From Clostridia bacterium (GTDB lineage Bacteria; Bacillota; Peptococcia; DRI-13; SM3-B62): a stretch of 64,000 bases of DNA. Shown in pieces: positions 45,681 through 54,579 of this stretch. The position numbers and the translations under genes were made by a program. The DNA is taken from contig JAHDSQ010000012.1 of the NCBI GenBank assembly GCA_018432615.1, positions 124,001-188,000 of the forward strand, written 5' to 3'. The notes under the pieces were generated by a model. That model saw only the letters and a program-made list of their open reading frames with translations. It was not told where the DNA came from and did not search any database. Each line of letters begins with the position of its first letter. Positions within the stretch are counted from its first letter, which is position 1.

Positions 45681-46502
45681 ATAAAATGCGACTTGCACCT
45701 TCATACAACTTTTTCAGACGGGAAGTATGATCCAGAGGTTCTTATTGATTTCGCGCATAAAAGTTATATCCGTTTTTTGTCCATAACAGACCATGATACT
45801 ACCGCAAGCTTACAAGAAACGGCACAAGCCTGTGAACAAAAGGGAATTAGCTTTATACCCGGAATAGAGCTCAGTACGGTTTATGAAGGCGTAGAAATTC
45901 ATATTCTGGGTTACAATTTTGATCCCCATAATGCCAGCCTGCAAACAGAAATAAAGAAGATGCGAAATTATCGCTTACAGCGTGCGAAAACCATAATTGA
46001 ACGTCTGAATAAGCTGGGAATAGAGGTACAACTGAGTGAAGTTTTAGATGTGGCCGGGAGCTGCGATAACATCGGACGACCCCATATTGCGCTGTTATTA
46101 AAAGAAAAAGGATATGTAAAGACGATTGCCGAGGCCTTTATTAAATACCTTGATCCCGGACGACCAGGTTATGTTGAACGCTATAAGCTCAAACCTTCAG
46201 AAGCAATTGAGTTGATTGTAAATGCAGGGGGGATACCGGTTTATGCACACCCGGGAATAAATTTTTCTAAAAATGTCTTTGATACTGTGTTAAACATGGA
46301 CATAGCAGGAATAGAGGTATTTCATCCCAGTCACAGCAGAGAGGTCTGTAGTTTCCTTTCTAATACGGCCCAAAAAAGAAAACTGATAATAACTGGCGGT
46401 TCCGATTTTCACGGACATGAAACCCATGATTTCTCTAATCTCGGAGCAATGAACGTACCTTATGCAACAATTGAGAAACTTTTTCAGGATGTGATACGAT
46501 GA
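45681..46502 (+). CDS. PHP-domain phosphoesterase (YciV/RNase AM-like)
   Basis: A PHP-fold phosphoesterase of about 273 residues, of the type that includes 3',5'-nucleotide phosphatases and RNase AM. Motifs: DLHLHTTFSDG, ITDHDT, IPGIELST, the inserted helical region with IGRPHIALLL, VYAHPG and GGSDFHG. The first canonical start, TTG 45693, would begin within the first motif and drop its Asp. The frame upstream reads ATA AAA TGC GAC, i.e. (M)KCDLHLHTTFSDG, as in typical relatives, so ATA 45681 is the proposed start. The 3' end overlaps cobU. Confidence 0.85.
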   Translation: MKCDLHLHTTFSDGKYDPEVLIDFAHKSYIRFLSITDHDTTASLQETAQACEQKGISFIPGIELSTVYEGVEIHILGYNFDPHNASLQTEIKKMRNYRLQRAKTIIERLNKLGIEVQLSEVLDVAGSCDNIGRPHIALLLKEKGYVKTIAEAFIKYLDPGRPGYVERYKLKPSEAIELIVNAGGIPVYAHPGINFSKNVFDTVLNMDIAGIEVFHPSHSREVCSFLSNTAQKRKLIITGGSDFHGHETHDFSNLGAMNVPYATIEKLFQDVIR

Positions 46503-47083
46503 GTGCAGGAAAGCTTATTTTGATATCGGGAGCAGTAAGAAGCGGAAAAAGTTCATTTGCCGAAAAAATTGCCATACAAAAGGACGAATCAGTGGCTTAT
46601 TTGGCAACGGCACAACCTTTGGACGATGAAATGGAAGAAAGGATTAGGCAACACCGCTTAGTTCGTCCGGACAAATGGCAGACATTTGAAGAGCCTTACG
46701 ACATTTCAAGCGTAATTAAAAGAAACCATACTGAGTATGATACTTGGCTTTTGGATTGTGTAACGATGCTGATATCAAACTTATATCTCGCAAAGATTGA
46801 TAATCTGCCACAAGAAAAACTGACAGCAGTAAAAATCAATGAAATTCAGGGCTTTATCATAGCGCAGTTTACAGATATAATTGATACTGTTATTGAAACG
46901 GGAGTCACAATGATTGCTGTTACAAACGAAATCGGTTGGGGAATCGTTCCTGCCGACCCTTTGACGAGGGGATATCGTGATATTGTCGGTCTGACTAATC
47001 AAATGCTAGCAGCGAAGGCCAGTGAAGTGTACCTTGTGTCACTTGGTATACCTCTAAAAATCAAACCGAAAAGAGATTATTAA
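46499..47083 (+). CDS. cobU: Adenosylcobinamide kinase/guanylyltransferase
   Basis: Bifunctional enzyme that phosphorylates adenosylcobinamide and adds GMP, in the assembly of the lower part of vitamin B12. The 194 residues begin with the P-loop ISGAVRSGKSSFAEKIA and include RIRQHRLVRPDKWQTFEEP, with the His that becomes guanylylated, and TNEIGWGIVPADPLTRGYRD. The ATG overlaps the PHP gene stop (ATGA), and the stop overlaps cobS. Confidence 0.95.
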   Translation: MSAGKLILISGAVRSGKSSFAEKIAIQKDESVAYLATAQPLDDEMEERIRQHRLVRPDKWQTFEEPYDISSVIKRNHTEYDTWLLDCVTMLISNLYLAKIDNLPQEKLTAVKINEIQGFIIAQFTDIIDTVIETGVTMIAVTNEIGWGIVPADPLTRGYRDIVGLTNQMLAAKASEVYLVSLGIPLKIKPKRDY

Positions 47084-47829
47084 TGAGAAGCTTCATAATT
47101 GCTCTTCAGTTTTTAACTATTATCAGGATTAAAAAAAACATACCCTTTACCGAAAGGGACTCCAGCAGAGCAACCGTATATTTTCCGTTTGTCGGGTTGC
47201 TCATAGGAGGACTATTGGCACTTTTGGCTTACTTTGGTAGCCATCTTTTCTTGCATTCAACAACAGTTATCTTTGTCATAATAGCTGAAATAATAATTAC
47301 CGGCGGTTTGCATCTTGATGGTTTTATGGATACTTGTGACGGCATATTAGCGCGCCGGGGACCGGAAAAAGCCTTGGAAATAATGAAAGACAGTCGTGTA
47401 GGAGCAATGGGTATCTTAGGTTTGGTTGTACTGCTTTTACTCAAAATATCTTTATTGCTCGAGGCTTCCTATCCGGTGATATTGGTACTTTTAGTCCTAA
47501 TGCCCTTATGCGGACGCTGGACAATGGTCTATTTAATTTATTTTCATCCTTCCGCCAGAAAATCGGGTTTAGGCAGCCTTTTTAAAAAGCATATTAAAAA
47601 AGTCGGTTTTTTCATCGCAACAGCATATACCCTCATCGCTTTGGTTGTTCTTTGGTTTTTTTCGGTTAAATTACTCATGGCTATTCCCTTGACAGGTATT
47701 TCCATAGTATTAATCGGCAGAAAAATCAACGAGATATTAGGTGGACACACCGGTGATACCTATGGAATGATGAGCGAGCTAACAGAAGTCCTTTTTTTAT
47801 TTTGGTGTATATTGCTTCTCAAAATATAA
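47083..47829 (+). CDS. cobS: Adenosylcobinamide-GDP ribazoletransferase (cobalamin synthase)
   Basis: Integral membrane enzyme that joins adenosylcobinamide-GDP with alpha-ribazole. The 248 residues have six or so hydrophobic helices and the conserved IALQFLTIIRI, GGLHLDGFMDTCDGILARR and KDSRVGAMG blocks. It starts on the last base of the cobU stop (TAATG). Acts after cobU and together with cobC. Confidence 0.94.
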   Translation: MRSFIIALQFLTIIRIKKNIPFTERDSSRATVYFPFVGLLIGGLLALLAYFGSHLFLHSTTVIFVIIAEIIITGGLHLDGFMDTCDGILARRGPEKALEIMKDSRVGAMGILGLVVLLLLKISLLLEASYPVILVLLVLMPLCGRWTMVYLIYFHPSARKSGLGSLFKKHIKKVGFFIATAYTLIALVVLWFFSVKLLMAIPLTGISIVLIGRKINEILGGHTGDTYGMMSELTEVLFLFWCILLLKI

Positions 47830-47848
47830 CAATTTCAGGAGAATTAAT

Positions 47849-48460
47849 ATGGTACAACGAATTTATCTCGTAAGACACGGTCAAACTATTTGGAATTATG
47901 AACACCGCTATCAAGGACATACCGACACTGAATTAAGTCCTGAAGGCATAGAACAAGCAATAGCCTTACAAAAACGTATGCTTCATAAAAATCTTACTGC
48001 CGTATATAGCAGTGATTTAAAAAGGGCTTATGAAACAGCCCGAATAATTGCCCAGCCGCACAATATTGATGTTAAAGTTTGTTCAGGCTTAAGAGAAATA
48101 AATTTTGGTGTATGGGAAGGCCTAACTTACACAGATATTGAACAAAATTATCCTGACTTGCTAAAACTCTGGTTGGAAACACCCCATCTTTTACATGTTC
48201 CTCAAGGAGAGAGTTTCCCGATTGTAAAAGAAAGGGCTTTGAAAAGCATAAAAGAAATAATTTATAGTAATCATAAAGACGACGTGCTTATCGTATCCCA
48301 CGGAGGTACTATAGCGGCTTTGATCTGTTCCTTAGAAGGGAAATCATTAATGGAAATGTGGCAGTATAAGCAGAGTAACACATCAGTAACCACCCTAATT
48401 ATTAATAAGGGAAATATCACTATCGAATCAATAAATGATGTTTCACATCTTCAAAGTTAA
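47849..48460 (+). CDS. cobC: Histidine phosphatase, likely alpha-ribazole phosphatase
   Basis: A 203-residue phosphoglycerate-mutase-like phosphatase with the catalytic RHG motif in IYLVRHGQTIWNYEHRYQGHTDTELSPEG and the second His in IVSHGGTIAALIC. Position right after cobU-cobS indicates removal of the 5' phosphate from alpha-ribazole-phosphate or adenosylcobalamin-phosphate. The name rests partly on context, because this superfamily is broad. Confidence 0.85.
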   Translation: MVQRIYLVRHGQTIWNYEHRYQGHTDTELSPEGIEQAIALQKRMLHKNLTAVYSSDLKRAYETARIIAQPHNIDVKVCSGLREINFGVWEGLTYTDIEQNYPDLLKLWLETPHLLHVPQGESFPIVKERALKSIKEIIYSNHKDDVLIVSHGGTIAALICSLEGKSLMEMWQYKQSNTSVTTLIINKGNITIESINDVSHLQS

Positions 48461-48480
48461 ATTTAATGAGGTGACTAATT

Positions 48481-48792
48481 ATGCCGAACGGATATCAGAG
48501 ATGGAGAATGATCTGGAATATTCCCCGGCTATTAAAAAAAAGCTGGAGATATCTAAGAGACGACAGTGTTTCCTTTTGGCACAAAACGCTGTTGCTCTCG
48601 GCTGGTATTGGCTACATCCTTTGGCCCCTTGATTTGATACCGGATGTTCCGGTAATCGGACAATTGGACGACATCGGCATAGTGTTTCTGCTCTTGAATT
48701 GGTTTGTGAACCGTTCTGAAAAGGGATTCATAGAAGCGGAATATCGCATTCATGATATGGAGGATGACATTGAGGATGGCGATGAAAAATAA
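48481..48792 (+). CDS. DUF1232 (YkvA-like) membrane protein
   Basis: A 103-residue protein with the DUF1232 core GYILWPLDLIPDVPVIGQLDDIGIVFLLLNW, forming one or two membrane helices, and an acidic C-terminus (EDDIEDGDEK). The family is common in bacteria and has no established function. The ATG follows AATGAGGTGACTAATT. Located between cobC and guaB, probably the end of the cob transcript. Confidence 0.85.
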   Translation: MPNGYQRWRMIWNIPRLLKKSWRYLRDDSVSFWHKTLLLSAGIGYILWPLDLIPDVPVIGQLDDIGIVFLLLNWFVNRSEKGFIEAEYRIHDMEDDIEDGDEK

Positions 48793-48824
48793 TATAACAT
48801 ATCCAGTTAGAATGTGTTATAATG

Positions 48825-48833
48825 CCAATAATA
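48825..48833 (+). promoter_or_regulatory. Extended -10 promoter of guaB
   Basis: TGTTATAAT, an extended -10 element 45 bases before the guaB start. No clear -35. Confidence 0.5.
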
Positions 48834-48862
48834 ATATTTTGCTGATATACTTAGCGTGATAA

Positions 48863-50329
<1,467 letters not shown>

Positions 50330-50360
50330 GTTTTAATAGTTATTACTATGTCAACTATTC

Positions 50361-50388
50361 ACAGAGGAGCAATCCTCTGTTTTTTTAT
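50361..50388 (+). terminator. Rho-independent terminator of guaB
   Basis: ACAGAGGA / TCCTCTGT stem with a GCAA loop followed by TTTTTTT. Confidence 0.92.
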
Positions 50389-50452
50389 TGTGGTATGTGA
50401 CAAAATAATTTACATTATTTGATAAATTGGTCTATATTTTGTCTTATATGTA

Positions 50453-50461
50453 TGTTATAAT
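50453..50461 (+). promoter_or_regulatory. Extended -10 promoter of the Tad-like cluster
   Basis: TGTTATAAT in a very A+T-rich leader, about 80 bases before the first gene. No clear -35. The leader between 50462 and 50542 shows no strong structure. Confidence 0.45.
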
Positions 50462-50542
50462 AAGTAAAACAATGTATATATATGCTATTACTTGTATATA
50501 TTGCTATCATTTTATAGCTTAGAGAGAGGAGGGAAAATAGGC

Positions 50543-51394
50543 GTGATTATTCCACTCATAAATACAATGCTCGTCGGAACTTGGTTTGTTTTTGCCGTAC
50601 TCTATCTGAATCCGACAGCGAAAAAGCCTTTTACCTTATTCTCAAACCGGGATTCTTTGAAAAGATCATCCTACAGATTTAAAATAAAAAAAAGATTACC
50701 CCTCATCACTTCCGCCAGCTGGGTATCTGCCATATTGATATCCATCATGACAGAAAATATTTTTCTTTTAGCGGCAGGGTTGGCTGCAGGAGCCTATTTG
50801 CCGGGTTTTTTCATAGAAAAAAAGAGAAGAGGGCAAAGAATAAGGATTATCACAAAGCTCGTTAGTCCTTTAAGGCTACTGATATCACGTTTGCCGGATC
50901 AGAACAACATAACAAAAGCCATTGAACTTACCCGCAATGAAATCATAGATGATGAGATTCGCAATATCTTTTCAAATTATCTCAAAGATGTTAATATTTG
51001 CGGAAACGTGCATGATGCCCTGCTGAATATGAAAGACTCAGTAAGCCTAAGTAAGTTTGATGTTTTTATTGAATACTTGCTGCAAACACACTATGAGGGT
51101 TTTACAAAAGAATCGCTTAATGCTTTGAGCAAATCCGTCGAAGCAATAGAATTTGATTTAAGAGCCATTGAGATTGTCAACGAAAAAAGCCGCACTAAAA
51201 AAAGAAATCTCTATACTGCCTTGGCGGTATCCTGGATGTTTCCCGTTATTCTTTCTTTTGCCAATACAGGTCAGCGCAATGTTTATCTTCATACCACAGC
51301 CGGAAAGATTCTAATTCTTTTCTATGTTGTCGGATCCCTGTTTGTTTATCTCAAGGGTGAAGAATACCTCACCTTAAACCTTGATGAACTTTAA
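50543..51394 (+). CDS. TadB-like type II secretion F-domain membrane protein
   Basis: A 283-residue inner-membrane platform protein resembling TadB. From GTG 50543 (GAGGAGGGAAAATAGGC upstream) it has an N-terminal hydrophobic helix (VIIPLINTMLVGTWFVFAVLYL), a second hydrophobic region (about 60-90), a cytoplasmic helical F-domain (about 110-225) and two C-terminal helices (ALAVSWMFPVILSFA, ILILFYVVGSLFVYL). In Tad systems TadB and TadC form the platform on which a secretion ATPase drives assembly of thin pili. Divergent; call based on topology and on the gene pair. No such ATPase gene is in the cluster. Confidence 0.7.
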   Translation: MIIPLINTMLVGTWFVFAVLYLNPTAKKPFTLFSNRDSLKRSSYRFKIKKRLPLITSASWVSAILISIMTENIFLLAAGLAAGAYLPGFFIEKKRRGQRIRIITKLVSPLRLLISRLPDQNNITKAIELTRNEIIDDEIRNIFSNYLKDVNICGNVHDALLNMKDSVSLSKFDVFIEYLLQTHYEGFTKESLNALSKSVEAIEFDLRAIEIVNEKSRTKKRNLYTALAVSWMFPVILSFANTGQRNVYLHTTAGKILILFYVVGSLFVYLKGEEYLTLNLDEL

Positions 51395-51407
51395 GGAGTT
51401 GGTATCA

Positions 51408-52313
51408 TTGCTGATGATAGTCTGGTCATACATAATGCCTTTCATCCTTGCCGCATGCCTAACAGGCCTTGTGGCAAAAAAACTACTACCTGACAAAAAA
51501 GCACATCAAGCGATAATAAAGGCTAGGCAGGCAATTATGTCCGAAACCGAATTAGAACTCGCTGCTGAGGGACAAGCAATAAAAACAGTATCGGCCTTAT
51601 TAAGAGCTATACGTAAGTATGCAGAATTAGACGATCTATTAATTGTAGAAATGGGAAATATGCTGCGCTTAATGGGTTCATTGAATAAGCCGGAAAAGGA
51701 ACTGGCACGCTATATCGTTCGCGCTATAGGTGGTGCTGTTCCAATTATCATTGTTCCTATTTTAACAGGCTTTGAAGGCTACCTTCTTCTATATCCGCTT
51801 GCCGTGGCTATATTGGTGCTCCATCAATATAAGAGCCTAAAAAAACAGTTTAATCAGTGGCAAAAGGATATAATTGTGGATCTGCCCGCCCTGATCGATA
51901 AACTGAGGATCAGTTTTTCCTGTGGTAAAGATTATGTTTCGGCATTTATACAGGTTCGTGAACTATCAGGTTTGAGGATGAAAACCGTTATTAACAACTT
52001 AATAAATGATTTGCAATATTTAAGACCTGCCTTAGCTCTTGATTTTTTCGCGGAATCCTTTAACCTGCCTGTTGTAAATAAGTTCACCTCTGCCGTTAAA
52101 ATAGCTGTTGAACATGGTTATGAGGCCGCAGAAAGCTATTTTGCCGCAATTGAGGATGATATTTCAGAAATTAGGAAGGTTGCTATTGAGGAGAAGACAA
52201 AATCAAAGCCGGAAAAGGTCGTTCTACTCTATTTGATTATTATCAGTTTGTCTGTAGGGTCATTACTGATTAAAGGATGGGAAATATTTAACGGGTTAAA
52301 TACCATAATGTGA
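51408..52313 (+). CDS. TadC-like type II secretion F-domain membrane protein
   Basis: Second platform protein, 301 residues from TTG 51408, which is well spaced from TTAAGGAG overlapping the previous stop. It has an N-terminal helix (MIVWSYIMPFILAACLTGLVA), two central helices (AVPIIIVPILTGFEGYLLLYPLAVAILVLH), a cytoplasmic F-domain with DIIVDLPALIDKLRISFSCGKDYVSAFIQV, matching the TadC/GspF core, and a last helix (VVLLYLIIISLSVGSLLI). Coupled to the TadB-like gene and followed by the pilin-like gene. Confidence 0.78.
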   Translation: MLMIVWSYIMPFILAACLTGLVAKKLLPDKKAHQAIIKARQAIMSETELELAAEGQAIKTVSALLRAIRKYAELDDLLIVEMGNMLRLMGSLNKPEKELARYIVRAIGGAVPIIIVPILTGFEGYLLLYPLAVAILVLHQYKSLKKQFNQWQKDIIVDLPALIDKLRISFSCGKDYVSAFIQVRELSGLRMKTVINNLINDLQYLRPALALDFFAESFNLPVVNKFTSAVKIAVEHGYEAAESYFAAIEDDISEIRKVAIEEKTKSKPEKVVLLYLIIISLSVGSLLIKGWEIFNGLNTIM

Positions 52314-52328
52314 AAGGGAGGAAAAAAA

Positions 52329-52496
52329 ATGATTAACATGAAAAATTTCATCGCCGACGAAAGGGGAGAAATGCTGGGAACTGTGGGATGGATGGCAATT
52401 GTTGCGACAATTCTGGTGCTGGTCCACGGACTAATTGCAGGATGGCTGCCGGGCTTCATTCAGAGGATTTTTAACCAGATGGATGCCCTTGTTTAG
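52329..52496 (+). CDS. Small Flp pilin-like membrane protein
   Basis: A 55-residue protein reading MINMKNFIADERGEMLG, then a hydrophobic helix (TVGWMAIVATILVLVHGLIAG) and a short tail. A charged start with DERG directly ahead of a single hydrophobic helix resembles type IVb (Flp) prepilins, which are cleaved after the Gly. The usual Glu at position 5 of the mature protein is Thr here. The ATG is preceded by GAAAGGGAGGAAAAAAA. Lying between TadC-like and CpaB-like genes, it is the likely structural subunit of the system. Confidence 0.65.
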   Translation: MINMKNFIADERGEMLGTVGWMAIVATILVLVHGLIAGWLPGFIQRIFNQMDALV

Positions 52497-52517
52497 GAAA
52501 GAGGGAGGTAGTGAAAA

Positions 52518-53261
52518 TTGCGCAGATTGACAAGAATAAAAATTTTTAAGACCGTCTTGCTCATAGCCACCTTTCTAATGGTGTTCACTGTTACTTTTAT
52601 GATAAACAGAACATATATCAGAAAACACACCGAATTAGTAGAAGTTGTGGTTGCCGCCAATAAGCTTCCACCATATTCTTTGGTAACTAGGGACGATCTC
52701 ACTTTATCTAAAAGACCGCGTTCTGTTGTCAGTACTGAAGCCGTCCGTGATTTAGAGTTTTTTAGAACCGAAAAAAGCTACTATATAGAGGAACTGGGAT
52801 TTGGCAAGGGTGATATTATATCCCAGGACCGCATTTTCGAAACAGAAACCTCGGAACTAGGCAAAATCGTCAAACTGGTGAATGAAAACAAGATGCTATT
52901 ATCTGTCAGTACTAACCTTGTCAGAAGCTGTGCAAATATGGTAACCACAGGTACTTATGTTGATCTTATTGTTTATCTCGATGGTAGAGATCAGGACGAT
53001 AGTGATACTATTATTAGCCCAGCGGAAGACGCCCGTCTTTCTAACTTGTTAGTTGTTGCCACCAAGAATTCCGAAGCCTCCGGAATCGAAGAGGAGGGAC
53101 GTAATGCTATTCCTGCCGTTGTTACCTTTGAATTAACAAGGGACAAGATGGATGTAGCAAAAGTGTTGGTTAAATATAACGAGAAGGGCAGTATTTATCT
53201 TCTGCCTGTGGGCTATAGCGGAGAAACTGACAAAGGATGTTCAATCGGAAAAAAATCATGA
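52518..53261 (+). CDS. CpaB/RcpC-like SAF-domain protein
   Basis: A 247-residue protein with an N-terminal transmembrane helix (about 10-30, VLLIATFLMVFTVTFMI) and an extracytoplasmic SAF domain (about 40-105, VVVAANKLPPYSLVTRDDLTLSKRP), followed by a RcpC/CpaB-type beta domain (LSVSTNLVRSCANMVTTGTYVDLIVYL). In Tad pilus systems this protein helps pilin glycosylation or secretion through the envelope. It starts at TTG 52518 behind GAGGGAGGTAG. Part of the Tad-like cluster. Confidence 0.78.
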   Translation: MRRLTRIKIFKTVLLIATFLMVFTVTFMINRTYIRKHTELVEVVVAANKLPPYSLVTRDDLTLSKRPRSVVSTEAVRDLEFFRTEKSYYIEELGFGKGDIISQDRIFETETSELGKIVKLVNENKMLLSVSTNLVRSCANMVTTGTYVDLIVYLDGRDQDDSDTIISPAEDARLSNLLVVATKNSEASGIEEEGRNAIPAVVTFELTRDKMDVAKVLVKYNEKGSIYLLPVGYSGETDKGCSIGKKS

Positions 53262-53311
53262 GAGAAAAACCGTCTACCAGACGGACATGTAAACCATGGG
53301 AGGTATGTATT

Positions 53312-53623
53312 ATGAAATGGAAAGTCAAAGAAGGACAGATTGTTATTGCTGGAAGAATCGGAATGATTGAGAAAAAAAGCGACAGTTTTTTTATTGTTTC
53401 CATTGCCAATAGGTTTAACAAAGATGATACCAAATGGGAGCATGTGGCTTTTGCCAGCCCAAAAAACGGGGATGGCTATAAATACGCTGAACTAGCGGAA
53501 AAGTATATGGTAATTGGACAATATATTACAGTTGTCTGCAATGAAAGAGAAAACGGAGAGTACAAAAATCTCTACGCCACTGCTGTTGAATTGGGTCCAA
53601 AACCATCAAAAAATAAAGAATAG
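53312..53623 (+). CDS. SSB-like OB-fold protein of the Tad-like cluster
   Basis: A 103-residue soluble protein from ATG 53312, with ATGGGAGGTATG upstream. The pattern GQIVIAGRIGMIEKKSDSFFIVSIANRF, then DTKWEHVAFA, YAELAEKYMVIGQYITVVCNERE and YKNLYATAVELG follows the strand order of a single-stranded-DNA-binding OB fold (VxLxGRL..., F.LAVNR, W..CVAFG, AE...KGxxVxVxG). The acidic C-terminal tail of true SSB is missing. The ORF is open further upstream but without a ribosome binding site. A DNA-binding protein next to a pilus-like system could hint at DNA uptake or transfer; this is inference. Confidence 0.6.
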   Translation: MKWKVKEGQIVIAGRIGMIEKKSDSFFIVSIANRFNKDDTKWEHVAFASPKNGDGYKYAELAEKYMVIGQYITVVCNERENGEYKNLYATAVELGPKPSKNKE

Positions 53624-53717
53624 GTTATCTATATGTTAGATTGTCGGCATAGAATTTTTGCTCTTGAATAAATATGCTTACAAAAGAACGCTCCTTTTAA
53701 AAAAGGAGGAATGCCTT

Positions 53718-54500
53718 ATTTCTGTTTTAATACTTTCCAAGAAGAATCTGGCAAGATATCTACTCGTTCTGGTTATAACAATAACAGCCATCAGCATATT
53801 CAGTCCCTCTCTTAAACAAACAACGCAAGAGGTTATTGCTGTTTTAGTCTCAGGGCAAAGACTTGTACCTATATATGCCGTAGAAACGAAGGAAAAAGTT
53901 GTGGCCATATCTTTCGATGCAGCTTGGGGCAGTACAAGGACGCAAGATATATTAAAAACACTGGCCGAAAATGATATCAAAACAACTTTCTTTCTCACGA
54001 ATATCTGGCTCAAAAAGTACCCCGAATTAGCCCGGCAAATTGTTGAGGAAGGACACGAAGTTGCACTGCATTCAGCCTCTCATCCGGATATGAGCAAACT
54101 GTCTGTCGCCGAAATAAAAAAGGAACTACAGGATAATGGGAGCATGATTAAGGATATTACAGGCCAGTCCCCTGTACTTTTCAGACCGCCCTTTGGCGCG
54201 TACAATAACATACTTCTTAAGACCGCCGAAGATTTAAGCCTCATCACAGTACAATGGAGCGTAGACTCACTTGACTGGAAAAACTTATCGGCAGATGAAA
54301 TATATACACGAGTAACTGAAAGAATAACACCAGGGGCCATAGTTCTTTTCCACAATGATGGTAAAAACACGCCCCAGGCTTTGATATCTATCTTAAATCA
54401 CCTGAAAAATGAAGGATATTCGATTGTTCCGATTTCACAGCTTTTACATAAGGATAACTACTATATCGACCATCAAGGGCTTCAGCGGCTCAAGGAGTAA
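53718..54500 (+). CDS. PdaB-type sporulation polysaccharide deacetylase
   Basis: NodB-fold deacetylase resembling PdaB, needed for stable spores in B. subtilis. It has an N-terminal signal/anchor helix (ARYLLVLVITITAISIF) and motifs ISFDAAWGS (catalytic Asp), HSASHPDM (metal-binding His pair), RPPFGAYN and ITPGAIVLFHNDG. A strong AAAAGGAGGA at 53701-53710 precedes an in-frame ATT at 53718 by 8 bases, giving 260 residues starting (M)SVLILSKKNLARYLL. The upstream canonical options, TTG 53658 and TTG 53664, have no ribosome binding site. The gene lies between the Tad-like cluster and hisC. Confidence 0.85.
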   Translation: MSVLILSKKNLARYLLVLVITITAISIFSPSLKQTTQEVIAVLVSGQRLVPIYAVETKEKVVAISFDAAWGSTRTQDILKTLAENDIKTTFFLTNIWLKKYPELARQIVEEGHEVALHSASHPDMSKLSVAEIKKELQDNGSMIKDITGQSPVLFRPPFGAYNNILLKTAEDLSLITVQWSVDSLDWKNLSADEIYTRVTERITPGAIVLFHNDGKNTPQALISILNHLKNEGYSIVPISQLLHKDNYYIDHQGLQRLKE

Positions 54501-54579
54501 GAAACCTGTTTCAATATTGCCTTTTTCTTTTTCCTCTAATATGTTAAAATACTTGTCGTAGCAAGTAAGGAGGATTTAT

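Noticed and set aside
45681-45700. Frameshift between ATG 45686 and the PHP motif
   Set aside because: Deleting a base would give MRLHLH and lose the conserved Asp of DLHxH; the existing frame preserves KCDLHLH, so an unusual start fits better than an indel.
50390-53623. Prophage or integrative element insertion carrying the Tad-like genes
   Set aside because: No integrase, relaxase, direct repeats, tRNA target or clear change in base composition is seen; the cluster looks chromosomal.
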